Below, piece by piece: positions 1 through 6,270 of a stretch of DNA of 7,211 nt (position 1 is the first letter of the stretch; each line of letters opens with the position of its first letter). The DNA is taken from NCBI GenBank assembly GCA_027340645.1, contig DAHWQN010000027.1, positions 279 through 7,489 of the forward strand, read 5' to 3'. The notes beneath the pieces were generated by a model. The model did no database searches, was not told the origin of the DNA, and saw nothing but the letters and a program-made list of their open reading frames with translations. Origin of the DNA: Microcaldota archaeon. GTDB lineage: Archaea > Micrarchaeota > Micrarchaeia > Micrarchaeales > CABMGC01. The translations under genes were made by a program, and so were the position numbers.

Positions 1-213
1 CTATCTGTATTTATATCGCCTTTGTTCCTTGTATTCTTTGTGCATTACATCAAAAACGTGGCCATGGTATATAGCCGTTCTAGATCACATTACTGGGAAA
101 TACCTTTGATAGCTGCAATGCTTCCGTTCATATATGATATCAATCTCATTATGGCAAGTAGAATGAAGAATATAACATGGCGCGGCAGAAGGTATAAGCT
201 AGATAATGCATAA
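1..213 (+). CDS. C-terminal end of a membrane protein, probably a family 2 glycosyltransferase (5' partial)
   Basis: The reading frame is open from the first base and ends at TAA 211-213, so this is the last 70 residues of a gene that begins outside the window. A TTG at 22 and an ATG at 64 are in frame, but the frame reads through both from the edge, so neither need be the start. The visible part has a hydrophobic segment at its very beginning (SPLFLVFFV), a basic loop (YSRSRSHYWE), a second hydrophobic segment (IPLIAAMLPFIYDINLIMA) and a basic tail containing ITWRGRRYKL. A W-R/K-G-R-x-Y motif just before the end, after membrane helices, is common in membrane-bound family 2 glycosyltransferases (ceramide-glucosyltransferase-like and archaeal polyisoprenyl-phosphate-type enzymes). 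The catalytic GT-A domain is not in the window, so the assignment rests on the tail alone. Its sugar donor and acceptor cannot be inferred. Confidence 0.6.
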   Translation, partial: LSVFISPLFLVFFVHYIKNVAMVYSRSRSHYWEIPLIAAMLPFIYDINLIMASRMKNITWRGRRYKLDNA

Positions 214-235
214 ATACTCACAAAATATTTATGTC

Positions 236-243
236 TTTATAGT
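236..243 (+). promoter_or_regulatory. TATA box of the Rieske ferredoxin gene
   Basis: The sequence TTTATAGT sits in the 50-bp gap after the glycosyltransferase gene. Its centre is about 24-25 nt before the ATG at 264. Archaeal TATA boxes lie about 25 nt before the transcription start, so this spacing predicts a leaderless or nearly leaderless mRNA. No convincing Shine-Dalgarno sequence precedes the ATG, which agrees. An alternative AT-rich match (TATATTTA, 243-250) is too close to the start codon. Confidence 0.55.
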
Positions 244-263
244 ATATTTACTTCTGTGGATCT

Positions 264-575
264 ATGGAAGAAAGACTTGGAATAAAGAAATCAGACATGC
301 ATGAGAATGAGCCTGTGAAGGCTAGGATTGGCGAACGGGACTACGTCATAGTTCTTCACAATGGCAAGGTCAACGCGCTTGACGGACTCTGCACGCATGA
401 ACAGGGCCCTCTTTTTGATGGAAGCGTAGACGGTGATGAACTCATATGTCCGCTGCATGCAGGAGTGTTCAACATTGAGACAGGTAAGGCAAGCGAGAAC
501 ACACCCTGGGTAACAGATACGATGCATTACACAGTTAAGGAGGATCCTTCCGGTGAGCTACTTATTGTGCTTTGA
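264..575 (+). CDS. Rieske [2Fe-2S] ferredoxin
   Basis: This is a 103-residue single-domain soluble Rieske protein. The cluster ligands are plain: C43-T-H45 and C62-P-L-H65, fitting the Rieske pattern CxH-x(15-17)-CxxH with 16 residues between. Flanking residues (NGKVNALDGLCTHEQGPL and ICPLHAGVFNIETGK) match the dioxygenase-ferredoxin/NirD-like branch rather than the membrane-anchored bc1 Rieske subunits, and there is no signal peptide or membrane helix. Such proteins carry one electron between a reductase and an oxygenase or other oxidoreductase; no partner gene is visible, so its role is unknown. ATG 264 is chosen because the residues after it align with the usual first beta strands and because a TATA box is correctly spaced. 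The ATG at 297 would remove the first strand. The last 49 bp overlap the end of the convergent helicase gene. Confidence 0.93.
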   Translation: MEERLGIKKSDMHENEPVKARIGERDYVIVLHNGKVNALDGLCTHEQGPLFDGSVDGDELICPLHAGVFNIETGKASENTPWVTDTMHYTVKEDPSGELLIVL

Positions 576-2407
576 TCGCTTTTGACTCTAGAATTCTGGT
601 TTAGGAACTTTGCTATTTCTGTGAGGTTATCTGAGGACTTGGATATGTTTATGAAATTGCTTATAAGAGATTTATACATATTCCAGTCGTACCTCTTGTC
701 CATTAGCAGAATAAATGCACGGTCTGACTCGCTCCGGATGGCTCTTCCTGCAGCTTGCGCAACCCGTATTATGCCAGGTATGATGTAAGCATATTCACTG
801 CCTTTGCCATTGAACAGCTTGTTCATATATTCTATTCTTGAATTGAGCTCCAGGTTCGGCCTTTCAAGAGGTATGCCGACAATTATTATGCCTTTTATTA
901 CATTATTAGAGTAATCTATGCCTTCGCTGAATGACCCGCCCATTACAGCGAAAAGAAGAGAGTCATCAGCACTCTTAAACCCACGTATCATTGTCTCGAC
1001 AGCATGGGTTCGCATATCCCTGCGTTGTATATATTCAACCTGCCGTTCCATGTACCTGTATACGGAATCGAGCACGTCGAAACTTGGGAAAAATACAGCT
1101 ACATTACCATTAACTTTCCCTTTTACAGCACATATCTTCTTAGCTATTTTTTTATAACTATCAGGTGACCTATCTTCATACTTTGTGGACACATCGGCAT
1201 CTATAAGGCACAGACGGTTACTTTTCGGAAATGGTGATGCGTAGTTGACAGTATCTGCTGTCTTTACATCGAAAAGTTCGCGGTACATGTTTAGCGGGAG
1301 CAGCGTTCCACTCATAAATATATTTGAGTATGCCTCCTTAAGCACCGACAAAGGCTCCTTTGGATAAAGAGCTATGATTGACAGCTTTATGTCTCTGCCC
1401 TTTCTCGATACTATCCTGGCACATGAATCGTCAGATTCATAGAGTGCTGACAGAAATCGCGATATGTGAGAAAGGGAACTGCGCTTTGACTCTGTCTTTG
1501 TTATGTACTCAAGGCCTGTTTTTTCCAACTGCTCCACTATTTCTTCAATCCCAGAAGGCATAAAGCTATCTATGTCATTTTTGTCAAAATAGGCCTCGCC
1601 TGTGGACGCATTTGTAATGCGCTTTCCAGCTATGCTTTCCAGTATGAAATCAAGGTAGGTTATATCTATGTTGCTTTCCATTTCAGCCAATTCTTTCTTC
1701 GCACTTGCTATGGAGTAGGTACTGAGATTAGCGCTAAGATAGGAACTTGCGGCACTTATAATGTTATGTGCCTCGTCCCAGATTATAATTGAGTTTTCCA
1801 TTCTAGCGCCTATCCTCTTGAAGAATGATGCACGCGTGTACGGGTTGAGAACATGCGAGTAATCTGCTATAATAAACATAGAGTCCTTCGCAATATCGGA
1901 TGCTGCTTCATATGCGCATATGCCTTTATCAAAGCATGAATCAAAGAATCGGTTGTGGCCCAGATAAGAATCATTCTTAACCTTTTCAAATGCCCCTTTC
2001 TCTTTGGCTTTTGTGTAGAACTGGCACTTCTTGGCCTTGACCAATGATTCACAGCTTCTGTAGAAGGACTCTCCCTCTATGTAATTGACTTTTGTATTAA
2101 TACATAGATTGCGCTTGCCCACCATGTCTATGTAACTTATGTCAAGGGCGAATTTCTCTCGTATACCTTGCAGAGATTCTACGGCTATCTTGTGTTGGGA
2201 TATCTTTGGAGTAAGAAAAAAGGCCTTTAGCCCGTTTTTAATTGCAAACTCAAGAATCGAAGATATGGCTGCATCTGTTTTGCCTATCCCAGTGGGCGCA
2301 TTTATTAGGAGGCTGCTCTTTGCTGAGAGGGCCTTATTTATGTCATGTATCATTCGGTCTTGATTCGGCCTAGTTTTGTCAAAGCGGAATAGAACGGGCA
2401 GGATCAC
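527..2407 (-). CDS. xpd: XPD/Rad3-family Fe-S DNA helicase (superfamily 2)
   Basis: A 626-residue protein of normal length for archaeal XPD, an ATP-dependent 5'-3' DNA helicase linked to nucleotide excision repair. Visible motifs in order: Q-like motif RPNQ (13-16), Walker A APTGIGKT (37-44), motif Ia region LTPKISQ (65-71), DEAH box (211-214), MSGTL (365-369), motif V GGSFSEGID (490-498) and motif VI QAAGRAIRS (551-559). Cysteines C102, C119, C128 and C164 lie between Walker A and DEAH, where XPD holds its [4Fe-4S] cluster; the contexts GKRNLC and CAYE resemble XPD. C158 is an extra cysteine. The start is GTG 2405-2407; the next methionine (residue 19) would lose the RPNQ motif. The GTG overlaps the stop codon of the aminopeptidase gene by 4 bp (GTGA), implying translational coupling. 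The Ser-rich C-terminal tail is encoded antisense to the Rieske gene end. A DinG-like or second Rad3 paralogue cannot be excluded, so the symbol is tentative. Confidence 0.88.
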   Translation of the reverse strand: MILPVLFRFDKTRPNQDRMIHDINKALSAKSSLLINAPTGIGKTDAAISSILEFAIKNGLKAFFLTPKISQHKIAVESLQGIREKFALDISYIDMVGKRNLCINTKVNYIEGESFYRSCESLVKAKKCQFYTKAKEKGAFEKVKNDSYLGHNRFFDSCFDKGICAYEAASDIAKDSMFIIADYSHVLNPYTRASFFKRIGARMENSIIIWDEAHNIISAASSYLSANLSTYSIASAKKELAEMESNIDITYLDFILESIAGKRITNASTGEAYFDKNDIDSFMPSGIEEIVEQLEKTGLEYITKTESKRSSLSHISRFLSALYESDDSCARIVSRKGRDIKLSIIALYPKEPLSVLKEAYSNIFMSGTLLPLNMYRELFDVKTADTVNYASPFPKSNRLCLIDADVSTKYEDRSPDSYKKIAKKICAVKGKVNGNVAVFFPSFDVLDSVYRYMERQVEYIQRRDMRTHAVETMIRGFKSADDSLLFAVMGGSFSEGIDYSNNVIKGIIIVGIPLERPNLELNSRIEYMNKLFNGKGSEYAYIIPGIIRVAQAAGRAIRSESDRAFILLMDKRYDWNMYKSLISNFINISKSSDNLTEIAKFLNQNSRVKSDQSTISSSPEGSSLTV

Positions 2408-4941
2408 ACCCCGTTCTCCTTCATAAAGCGAATATTGATTTTTGCTATCTCATTTGCCTGCTCTATTGCCATGGCTATGTCACTGCGCTTGTTCTGCCTT
2501 TTTGAAAAGAATGATTTTATATCCTTTAATGTGTTTTCGTCCTTAACAACTCCAAGATTATCGGCAAAATACGAGAGGAGATGTGTCCCGCTTGGATACC
2601 TTGACATAAGAGTATTCCAATTCTTTTTAGTCCAGCTCCATATTAATTTCTTCCCGATAGGCTGAGAAGACACCATTGCAGGTATAATTATGCTGTTTCC
2701 GTATTTTACCTCTTTTGACAATGAGAATGAAAGTGCATTTTTGGCCAATGTAGCATCATTGAATATTCCTAAAGACTGAAGGTACCGGATCTTCTCATCC
2801 GGCACTTCTTCGGTCTTGTACTTCTTTAATAATATATCGAATACATCTTTTCCACCATAAAAGGCGGTAACTCCATAAACAGCAGAGCGGATATTAGGAT
2901 CTATCCCGCGCTTTTCTTCGATAAATGTATCGAACAACTTCTTTGACTTGTGTATTGTTGCTGTATCTCCAGCAAAGCCTGCAGCCGATATTGCAGCTGA
3001 GCGAATTTTTGTGGTTACAGTGCTCTCATTGGCAGATCGTATCCAGCCAACTTGCTTCAGCAGCTCAACGCCATACTCCTTCAGCAAACGTTGTGTTTCC
3101 TCACGCAACGGGCTTTTTGAAAAGTACATGATGTTATATAATCCATTAAGGTGCTGAAGCGCGTTGATGTTAAGCGGGTATTGTACTGCAAAACAATAGT
3201 TGCCGATGAACTCAAGATAATCCTTCAGAGGGTATTTACATGCTTTTGTAAAGGCATACAGGTCATTCTCGATGCCCCATGCATCTATGCTGCCAAACTC
3301 GTTCTCCTTTATGGCATTGCCTAACTCCTCGAGCTTAGCCTCCGAATACAAAGTCCTAAAGAACCCTTTTTGATTTAGATTTAGCTTTATCAATGGTTCT
3401 TTTGCGTTTATTGTGGCTGTCTTTGAAGTCATAAGAAACTTTTTGCCGGATTTGTCATTTGGATACATTGAGTAATGCACTGGTACTGGCCATACCTGAT
3501 TTTTAGATTGCTCTGCGTCCAATAATGTAAATCTCTTCTGCTCCAAGAACGTCTTTCCGGACTTGTCAGTTACTGTTATGTAAGGATAGCCCTTTTTGGT
3601 TATCCAGCTGTTCGCGAGATCCTTTACAAAGCCGCCTAGACTGCCGCCAACTGCAGCTCCAAGAGAGTTCCACAAGTCGTCTGCGTCTGCATTCGAGTAC
3701 TCTTTACGTTTTAAGTATATATTTAGACCCTTTCTGAATTGTTCTTTGCCAACATAGTCTTCGAGCATGCTGAGCACGCTCCCACCCTTCTGATAGCTTA
3801 TCTCATCAAATATGCCATCTATCTCGCCAGGCTCAGTTACATGGACATGTATGGGATGCGTAGACAACAGCTGATCAACTGAAAAAGCCAGCCCTACCTC
3901 ACTCGCTATGTATGTAGTGCCCATGCTCCATTCTGGAAATACCATATCCATGGCTTTATAACTCATAAAATTGGCGAAGCTCTCATTTAGCCAGAGATCA
4001 TCCCACCACTTCATTGTAACAAGATCGCCGAACCACTGGTGTGTGAATTCATGCGCTATTACCTCCGCAATTCTTTGTTTCGTAGACACTGACGCGTTGT
4101 CCTCCGCAAGAAGATTTGACTCACGGAATGTTATAGCGCCCCAGTTTTCCATAGCTCCTGCCGCAAAATCAGGTATGGCTATCAAGTCCATCTTTGGCAG
4201 TGGATACTTTATTCCGAAATAGTGCTCGTAGAACTTCATGAATTTCTTTGCATAATACATTGCGTGATTTGCAAGATGTTTTTTTCCTGGCGTAGTTATT
4301 ACATTTATACGCAGCTTACCGAGCTTATCACTCAGAACATCGTAGTTTCCGACTCCGAGATAAAGAAGGTAGGATGACATCTTTGGTGTCGTATGAAATT
4401 CGACTAGCTTATTGCCGTTTTGGATTGTTTCTTTCTTGATTGGCATGTTTGATATGCATTGAAGCTCCTTTTCTACAAGCATGGAAAGGTCATATGTCGC
4501 CTTGAATCCGGGCTCATCGAAGCATGGAAATGCGTTTCTGGCATTAGCCGCCTCAAACTGTGTCGTAAGTATGTATTTCTCCTTTCCACCATCAAGATAC
4601 TTGCTGCGGTAAAAACCAGCCATGTTATCTGTGCACTTCCCTGAAAAACCTAAGCTTATGATTACGTCTCCGGATACGGGCTTTGTAAGTGTGAGAGTCA
4701 CAGTCTGCTTTTCTGTATTTGCACTTATCTTCGCATTTTGAGCTATATTCCCGTGTTTTACAGATGCGTTAGTAACAGACAGGAGATTGGCGTTCAGTGT
4801 TATAGAATTAGTCTTTTTCCTTACAAAGGTGTAGATCGTCTCTTTACCGTTGAATTCAAATGTTTTCAGACTAGGCTCGAAGAAAAGCTCGTATCTTAAA
4901 GGAAAAACGTTGTCCCCGAGTGTCTCTCTCTCTGAATTCAT
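2404..4941 (-). CDS. M1-family zinc aminopeptidase, tricorn-interacting factor F2/F3 type
   Basis: An 845-residue zinc metallo-aminopeptidase that removes N-terminal residues from peptides. In Thermoplasma the homologous factors F2 and F3 finish degradation of peptides released by the proteasome and tricorn. The M1 signature is complete: substrate-anchoring QFEAANAR...FDEP (128-143), exopeptidase motif GAMEN (262-266), zinc site HEFTH (297-301) with third ligand E320 in NES (HExxH-x18-E), and the catalytic tyrosine Y383 in ISYQKGGSVL. The long helical C-terminal part (from about residue 500) is of the ERAP1-C type. There is no signal peptide or membrane helix, so it should act in the cytoplasm. 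It is somewhat longer than the roughly 780-residue Thermoplasma factors. Start ATG 4939-4941 has a TATA box 24 nt upstream. Its stop codon overlaps the GTG start of the helicase gene, so the two are probably cotranscribed. Confidence 0.95.
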   Translation of the reverse strand: MNSERETLGDNVFPLRYELFFEPSLKTFEFNGKETIYTFVRKKTNSITLNANLLSVTNASVKHGNIAQNAKISANTEKQTVTLTLTKPVSGDVIISLGFSGKCTDNMAGFYRSKYLDGGKEKYILTTQFEAANARNAFPCFDEPGFKATYDLSMLVEKELQCISNMPIKKETIQNGNKLVEFHTTPKMSSYLLYLGVGNYDVLSDKLGKLRINVITTPGKKHLANHAMYYAKKFMKFYEHYFGIKYPLPKMDLIAIPDFAAGAMENWGAITFRESNLLAEDNASVSTKQRIAEVIAHEFTHQWFGDLVTMKWWDDLWLNESFANFMSYKAMDMVFPEWSMGTTYIASEVGLAFSVDQLLSTHPIHVHVTEPGEIDGIFDEISYQKGGSVLSMLEDYVGKEQFRKGLNIYLKRKEYSNADADDLWNSLGAAVGGSLGGFVKDLANSWITKKGYPYITVTDKSGKTFLEQKRFTLLDAEQSKNQVWPVPVHYSMYPNDKSGKKFLMTSKTATINAKEPLIKLNLNQKGFFRTLYSEAKLEELGNAIKENEFGSIDAWGIENDLYAFTKACKYPLKDYLEFIGNYCFAVQYPLNINALQHLNGLYNIMYFSKSPLREETQRLLKEYGVELLKQVGWIRSANESTVTTKIRSAAISAAGFAGDTATIHKSKKLFDTFIEEKRGIDPNIRSAVYGVTAFYGGKDVFDILLKKYKTEEVPDEKIRYLQSLGIFNDATLAKNALSFSLSKEVKYGNSIIIPAMVSSQPIGKKLIWSWTKKNWNTLMSRYPSGTHLLSYFADNLGVVKDENTLKDIKSFFSKRQNKRSDIAMAIEQANEIAKINIRFMKENGV

Positions 4942-4960
4942 GGTAAGTTATTGTACTTTG

Positions 4961-4968
4961 TTTTTAAA
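4961..4968 (-). promoter_or_regulatory. TATA box of the aminopeptidase-helicase operon
   Basis: On the minus strand the sequence reads TTTAAAAA, centred about 24 nt before the A of the ATG at 4941. The spacing again predicts a leaderless mRNA, and no Shine-Dalgarno-like sequence is present in the dozen bases before the ATG. It lies in the 106-bp gap between this gene and the peroxiredoxin gene upstream, so the aminopeptidase is likely transcribed on its own from here and not by read-through only. Confidence 0.5.
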
Positions 4969-5047
4969 GACTTTTCGTTACTGCACAATATCCTGTTTTT
5001 CTGGCAATTAAATTTAACGGACTTCAGGCACGTGGCTATATTTACAT

Positions 5048-5506
5048 TTAGCTTGGCGTGGACTTCAGGAATTTTATAATCTCGGCGCCGTGTCCAATTG
5101 GCTTTACCTTTTCATACACCTTAGCTATCCTACCGCTGCCATCGACTATGTAGGTATTGCGAAGCGTACCGATTCCGAATATTCCCCTGCTACCGTATGC
5201 GCCATAACTCTTTATAACGCTACTATCTGGATCTGAAAGCAAAAGGAATTTAAGATTGTATTTGCCGCAGAATTTGTTATGCGATTTAATATCATCCTTA
5301 CTTATGCCTACAACATCTGCGCCTAGATCACGTATCTCAGCAAGGCTTTCATTGAGTCCTTTTGCTTCGATAGTGCAGCCAGGTGTGTCATCCCGAGGAT
5401 AAAAGTAAACGACCAGGCGTTTCCCCTTGAATTCGGAGAGCTCATGCCTCTTCCCGTCAGACCCTTCCAGAGAAAATTCCGGAGCTTTAGAACCTTCTTT
5501 TACCAT
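5048..5506 (-). CDS. bcp: Peroxiredoxin, Bcp/PrxQ subfamily
   Basis: A 152-residue thiol peroxidase that reduces hydrogen peroxide and organic hydroperoxides in the cytoplasm. The thioredoxin-fold peroxiredoxin motif YPRDDTPGCT contains the peroxidatic cysteine C44, with P37 and T41 of the PxxxTxxC motif. The common PrxQ resolving cysteine five residues later is absent (K49 occupies that place: CTIEAK). The only other cysteine is C80 in NKFCGKY, 36 residues after C44, so resolution probably uses that position. Other family marks are SDPDSSV and RNTYIVDGSGRI. ATG 5504-5506 is preferred: it is preceded by GGTGA at a 4-nt spacing, and MVKEGSKAPEFSL matches the usual N-terminus. An in-frame GTG at 5524 would add six residues and lies at leaderless distance from the TATA element, so it remains possible. 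It is transcribed divergently from the duplicated-domain gene. Confidence 0.93.
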   Translation of the reverse strand: MVKEGSKAPEFSLEGSDGKRHELSEFKGKRLVVYFYPRDDTPGCTIEAKGLNESLAEIRDLGADVVGISKDDIKSHNKFCGKYNLKFLLLSDPDSSVIKSYGAYGSRGIFGIGTLRNTYIVDGSGRIAKVYEKVKPIGHGAEIIKFLKSTPS

Positions 5507-5510
5507 TACT

Positions 5511-5515
5511 TCACC
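5511..5515 (-). promoter_or_regulatory. Ribosome binding site of the peroxiredoxin gene
   Basis: The minus strand reads GGTGA, complementary to the conserved anti-Shine-Dalgarno end of 16S rRNA, with 4 nt (AGTA) before ATG 5506. It supports the ATG over the upstream GTG at 5524. It is the clearest such site in the window; most other genes here appear leaderless. Confidence 0.5.
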
Positions 5516-5526
5516 AGTATACACGA

Positions 5527-5572
5527 ATTTACCTTATTAAGTCTATATATGTTTTGTAACAATAAGGTAAAT
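5527..5572. promoter_or_regulatory. Divergent promoter: 12-bp inverted repeat around a palindromic TATA element
   Basis: ATTTACCTTATT at 5527-5538 and AATAAGGTAAAT at 5561-5572 are perfect reverse complements, 12 of 12, separated by 22 bp. The spacer contains CTATATATG (5543-5551), whose TATATA core reads the same on both strands. From its centre the expected transcription starts, about 25 nt away, fall near 5522 on the minus strand and near 5572 on the plus strand, that is at or just beyond the outer edge of each arm. The two ATG codons (5506 and 5590) lie about 43 and 40 bp from the centre of symmetry. The simplest reading is one bidirectional promoter for the peroxiredoxin and the duplicated-domain gene with a two-arm operator. 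The repeat is seen directly; a regulator is inferred. Confidence 0.5.
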
Positions 5573-5589
5573 AGAGTAAGTGTGCTTAT

Positions 5590-6270
5590 ATGGCACTTTC
5601 TGATTTCCTTAAAGGCAAGATAAAAAAAGATGGCGGTGCTGCCACCACCCTTACAAGCATAAACATAAGATTAGGCGGAGATATTCATAGCCTTCCGGGC
5701 AGGGACGTAGACAAGACCTTCATAGTAAACATACCGTTTAAGAACAAAATGGGGAGCGGTCTTCTTCCGGATAATCTGAAGGGGCCGGATGTAACAATAA
5801 ACAGCATAACTATAGACAGACCATTTGAGCTTCTTGAAGTGAGCCCCGAATTACCGTGCAATGTGCCGTTCATGTCTGAAGAGAAATTCACGCTCAGAAT
5901 AAAGGCACCAGAAGGCAGTTACAATGGGCCTCTTTTAGTTAGATTTGATACTGGCAATAAAGACAGCATAGATATAAAGATGTCTAGGATAATTTTAACA
6001 CATGGTACAAAGAGCGTAGAGTTGGAAAGCGGCGCAACCAGCATGAATGTCAAGAAAGGACAGGTATTCCGCAGGGACATACAGTTATACAAAATATTAA
6101 GTTTTGATCAGAAGATAAATTCTATTGAGGTTAGCAAACCGTTTGGGTTTGTATTATCAGAACCGAACGTGCCGCTCGTGGTCGACAAGAAAGACAGTTA
6201 TGTAATGAATATATTCATAAAGTGCCCCGATTTTAGTTATGCGGGAGAGCTTGAGATAAAGTTCAAGTAG
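5590..6270 (+). CDS. Unrecognised protein made of two repeats of a beta-rich domain
   Basis: A 226-residue protein I cannot assign to a known family. After a short basic start (MALSDFLKGKIKK) the chain has the alternating hydrophobic pattern of beta strands and no membrane helix or signal peptide, so it is probably cytoplasmic. It carries an internal duplication: residues 70-120 and 176-226 align without gaps over 51 positions with 17 identities, sharing INSI, a following PF, IK.P, SY.G and a final F. The preceding segments (about 21-69 and 131-175) look like the matching first halves, giving two domains of roughly 100 residues, perhaps Ig-like or C2-like sandwiches. It has only two cysteines (C90, C212) and no catalytic motif is apparent. 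ATG 5590 is the first start in frame; an in-frame stop (TAG 5572-5574) lies just upstream. It is divergent from the peroxiredoxin gene and its stop overlaps the convergent PLD-like gene by 8 bp. Confidence 0.85.
   Translation: MALSDFLKGKIKKDGGAATTLTSINIRLGGDIHSLPGRDVDKTFIVNIPFKNKMGSGLLPDNLKGPDVTINSITIDRPFELLEVSPELPCNVPFMSEEKFTLRIKAPEGSYNGPLLVRFDTGNKDSIDIKMSRIILTHGTKSVELESGATSMNVKKGQVFRRDIQLYKILSFDQKINSIEVSKPFGFVLSEPNVPLVVDKKDSYVMNIFIKCPDFSYAGELEIKFK

Noticed and set aside
22..213. A separate small gene starting at TTG 22
   Set aside because: The frame is open from base 1 without a stop, and the sequence reads as the continuous membrane end of a larger protein, so the gene starts outside the window.
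291..527. Open frame antisense to the Rieske gene
   Set aside because: It lies wholly opposite a gene with intact Rieske ligands, resembles no known protein and has no promoter of its own.
3971..4222. Open frames on + opposite the aminopeptidase and helicase genes (for example 918-1157, 2948-3157, 3971-4222)
   Set aside because: They are short, antisense to well-conserved catalytic regions and show no recognisable domain; shadows of the real genes.
4942..5047. Possible small RNA or terminator in the gap between the aminopeptidase and peroxiredoxin genes
   Set aside because: Apart from the TATA box I see no stable hairpin, no conserved RNA motif and no clear T-tract after the peroxiredoxin stop codon.
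5019..5069. Direct repeat GGACTTCAGG at 5019-5028 and 5060-5069
   Set aside because: Only 10 bp, one copy lies inside the peroxiredoxin coding end, and the flanks do not match; chance is sufficient.
5048..5524. A longer peroxiredoxin starting at GTG 5524
   Set aside because: The six extra residues are not expected for the family, and ATG 5506 has a GGTGA site. The GTG is kept only as an alternative because it sits at leaderless distance from the TATA element.
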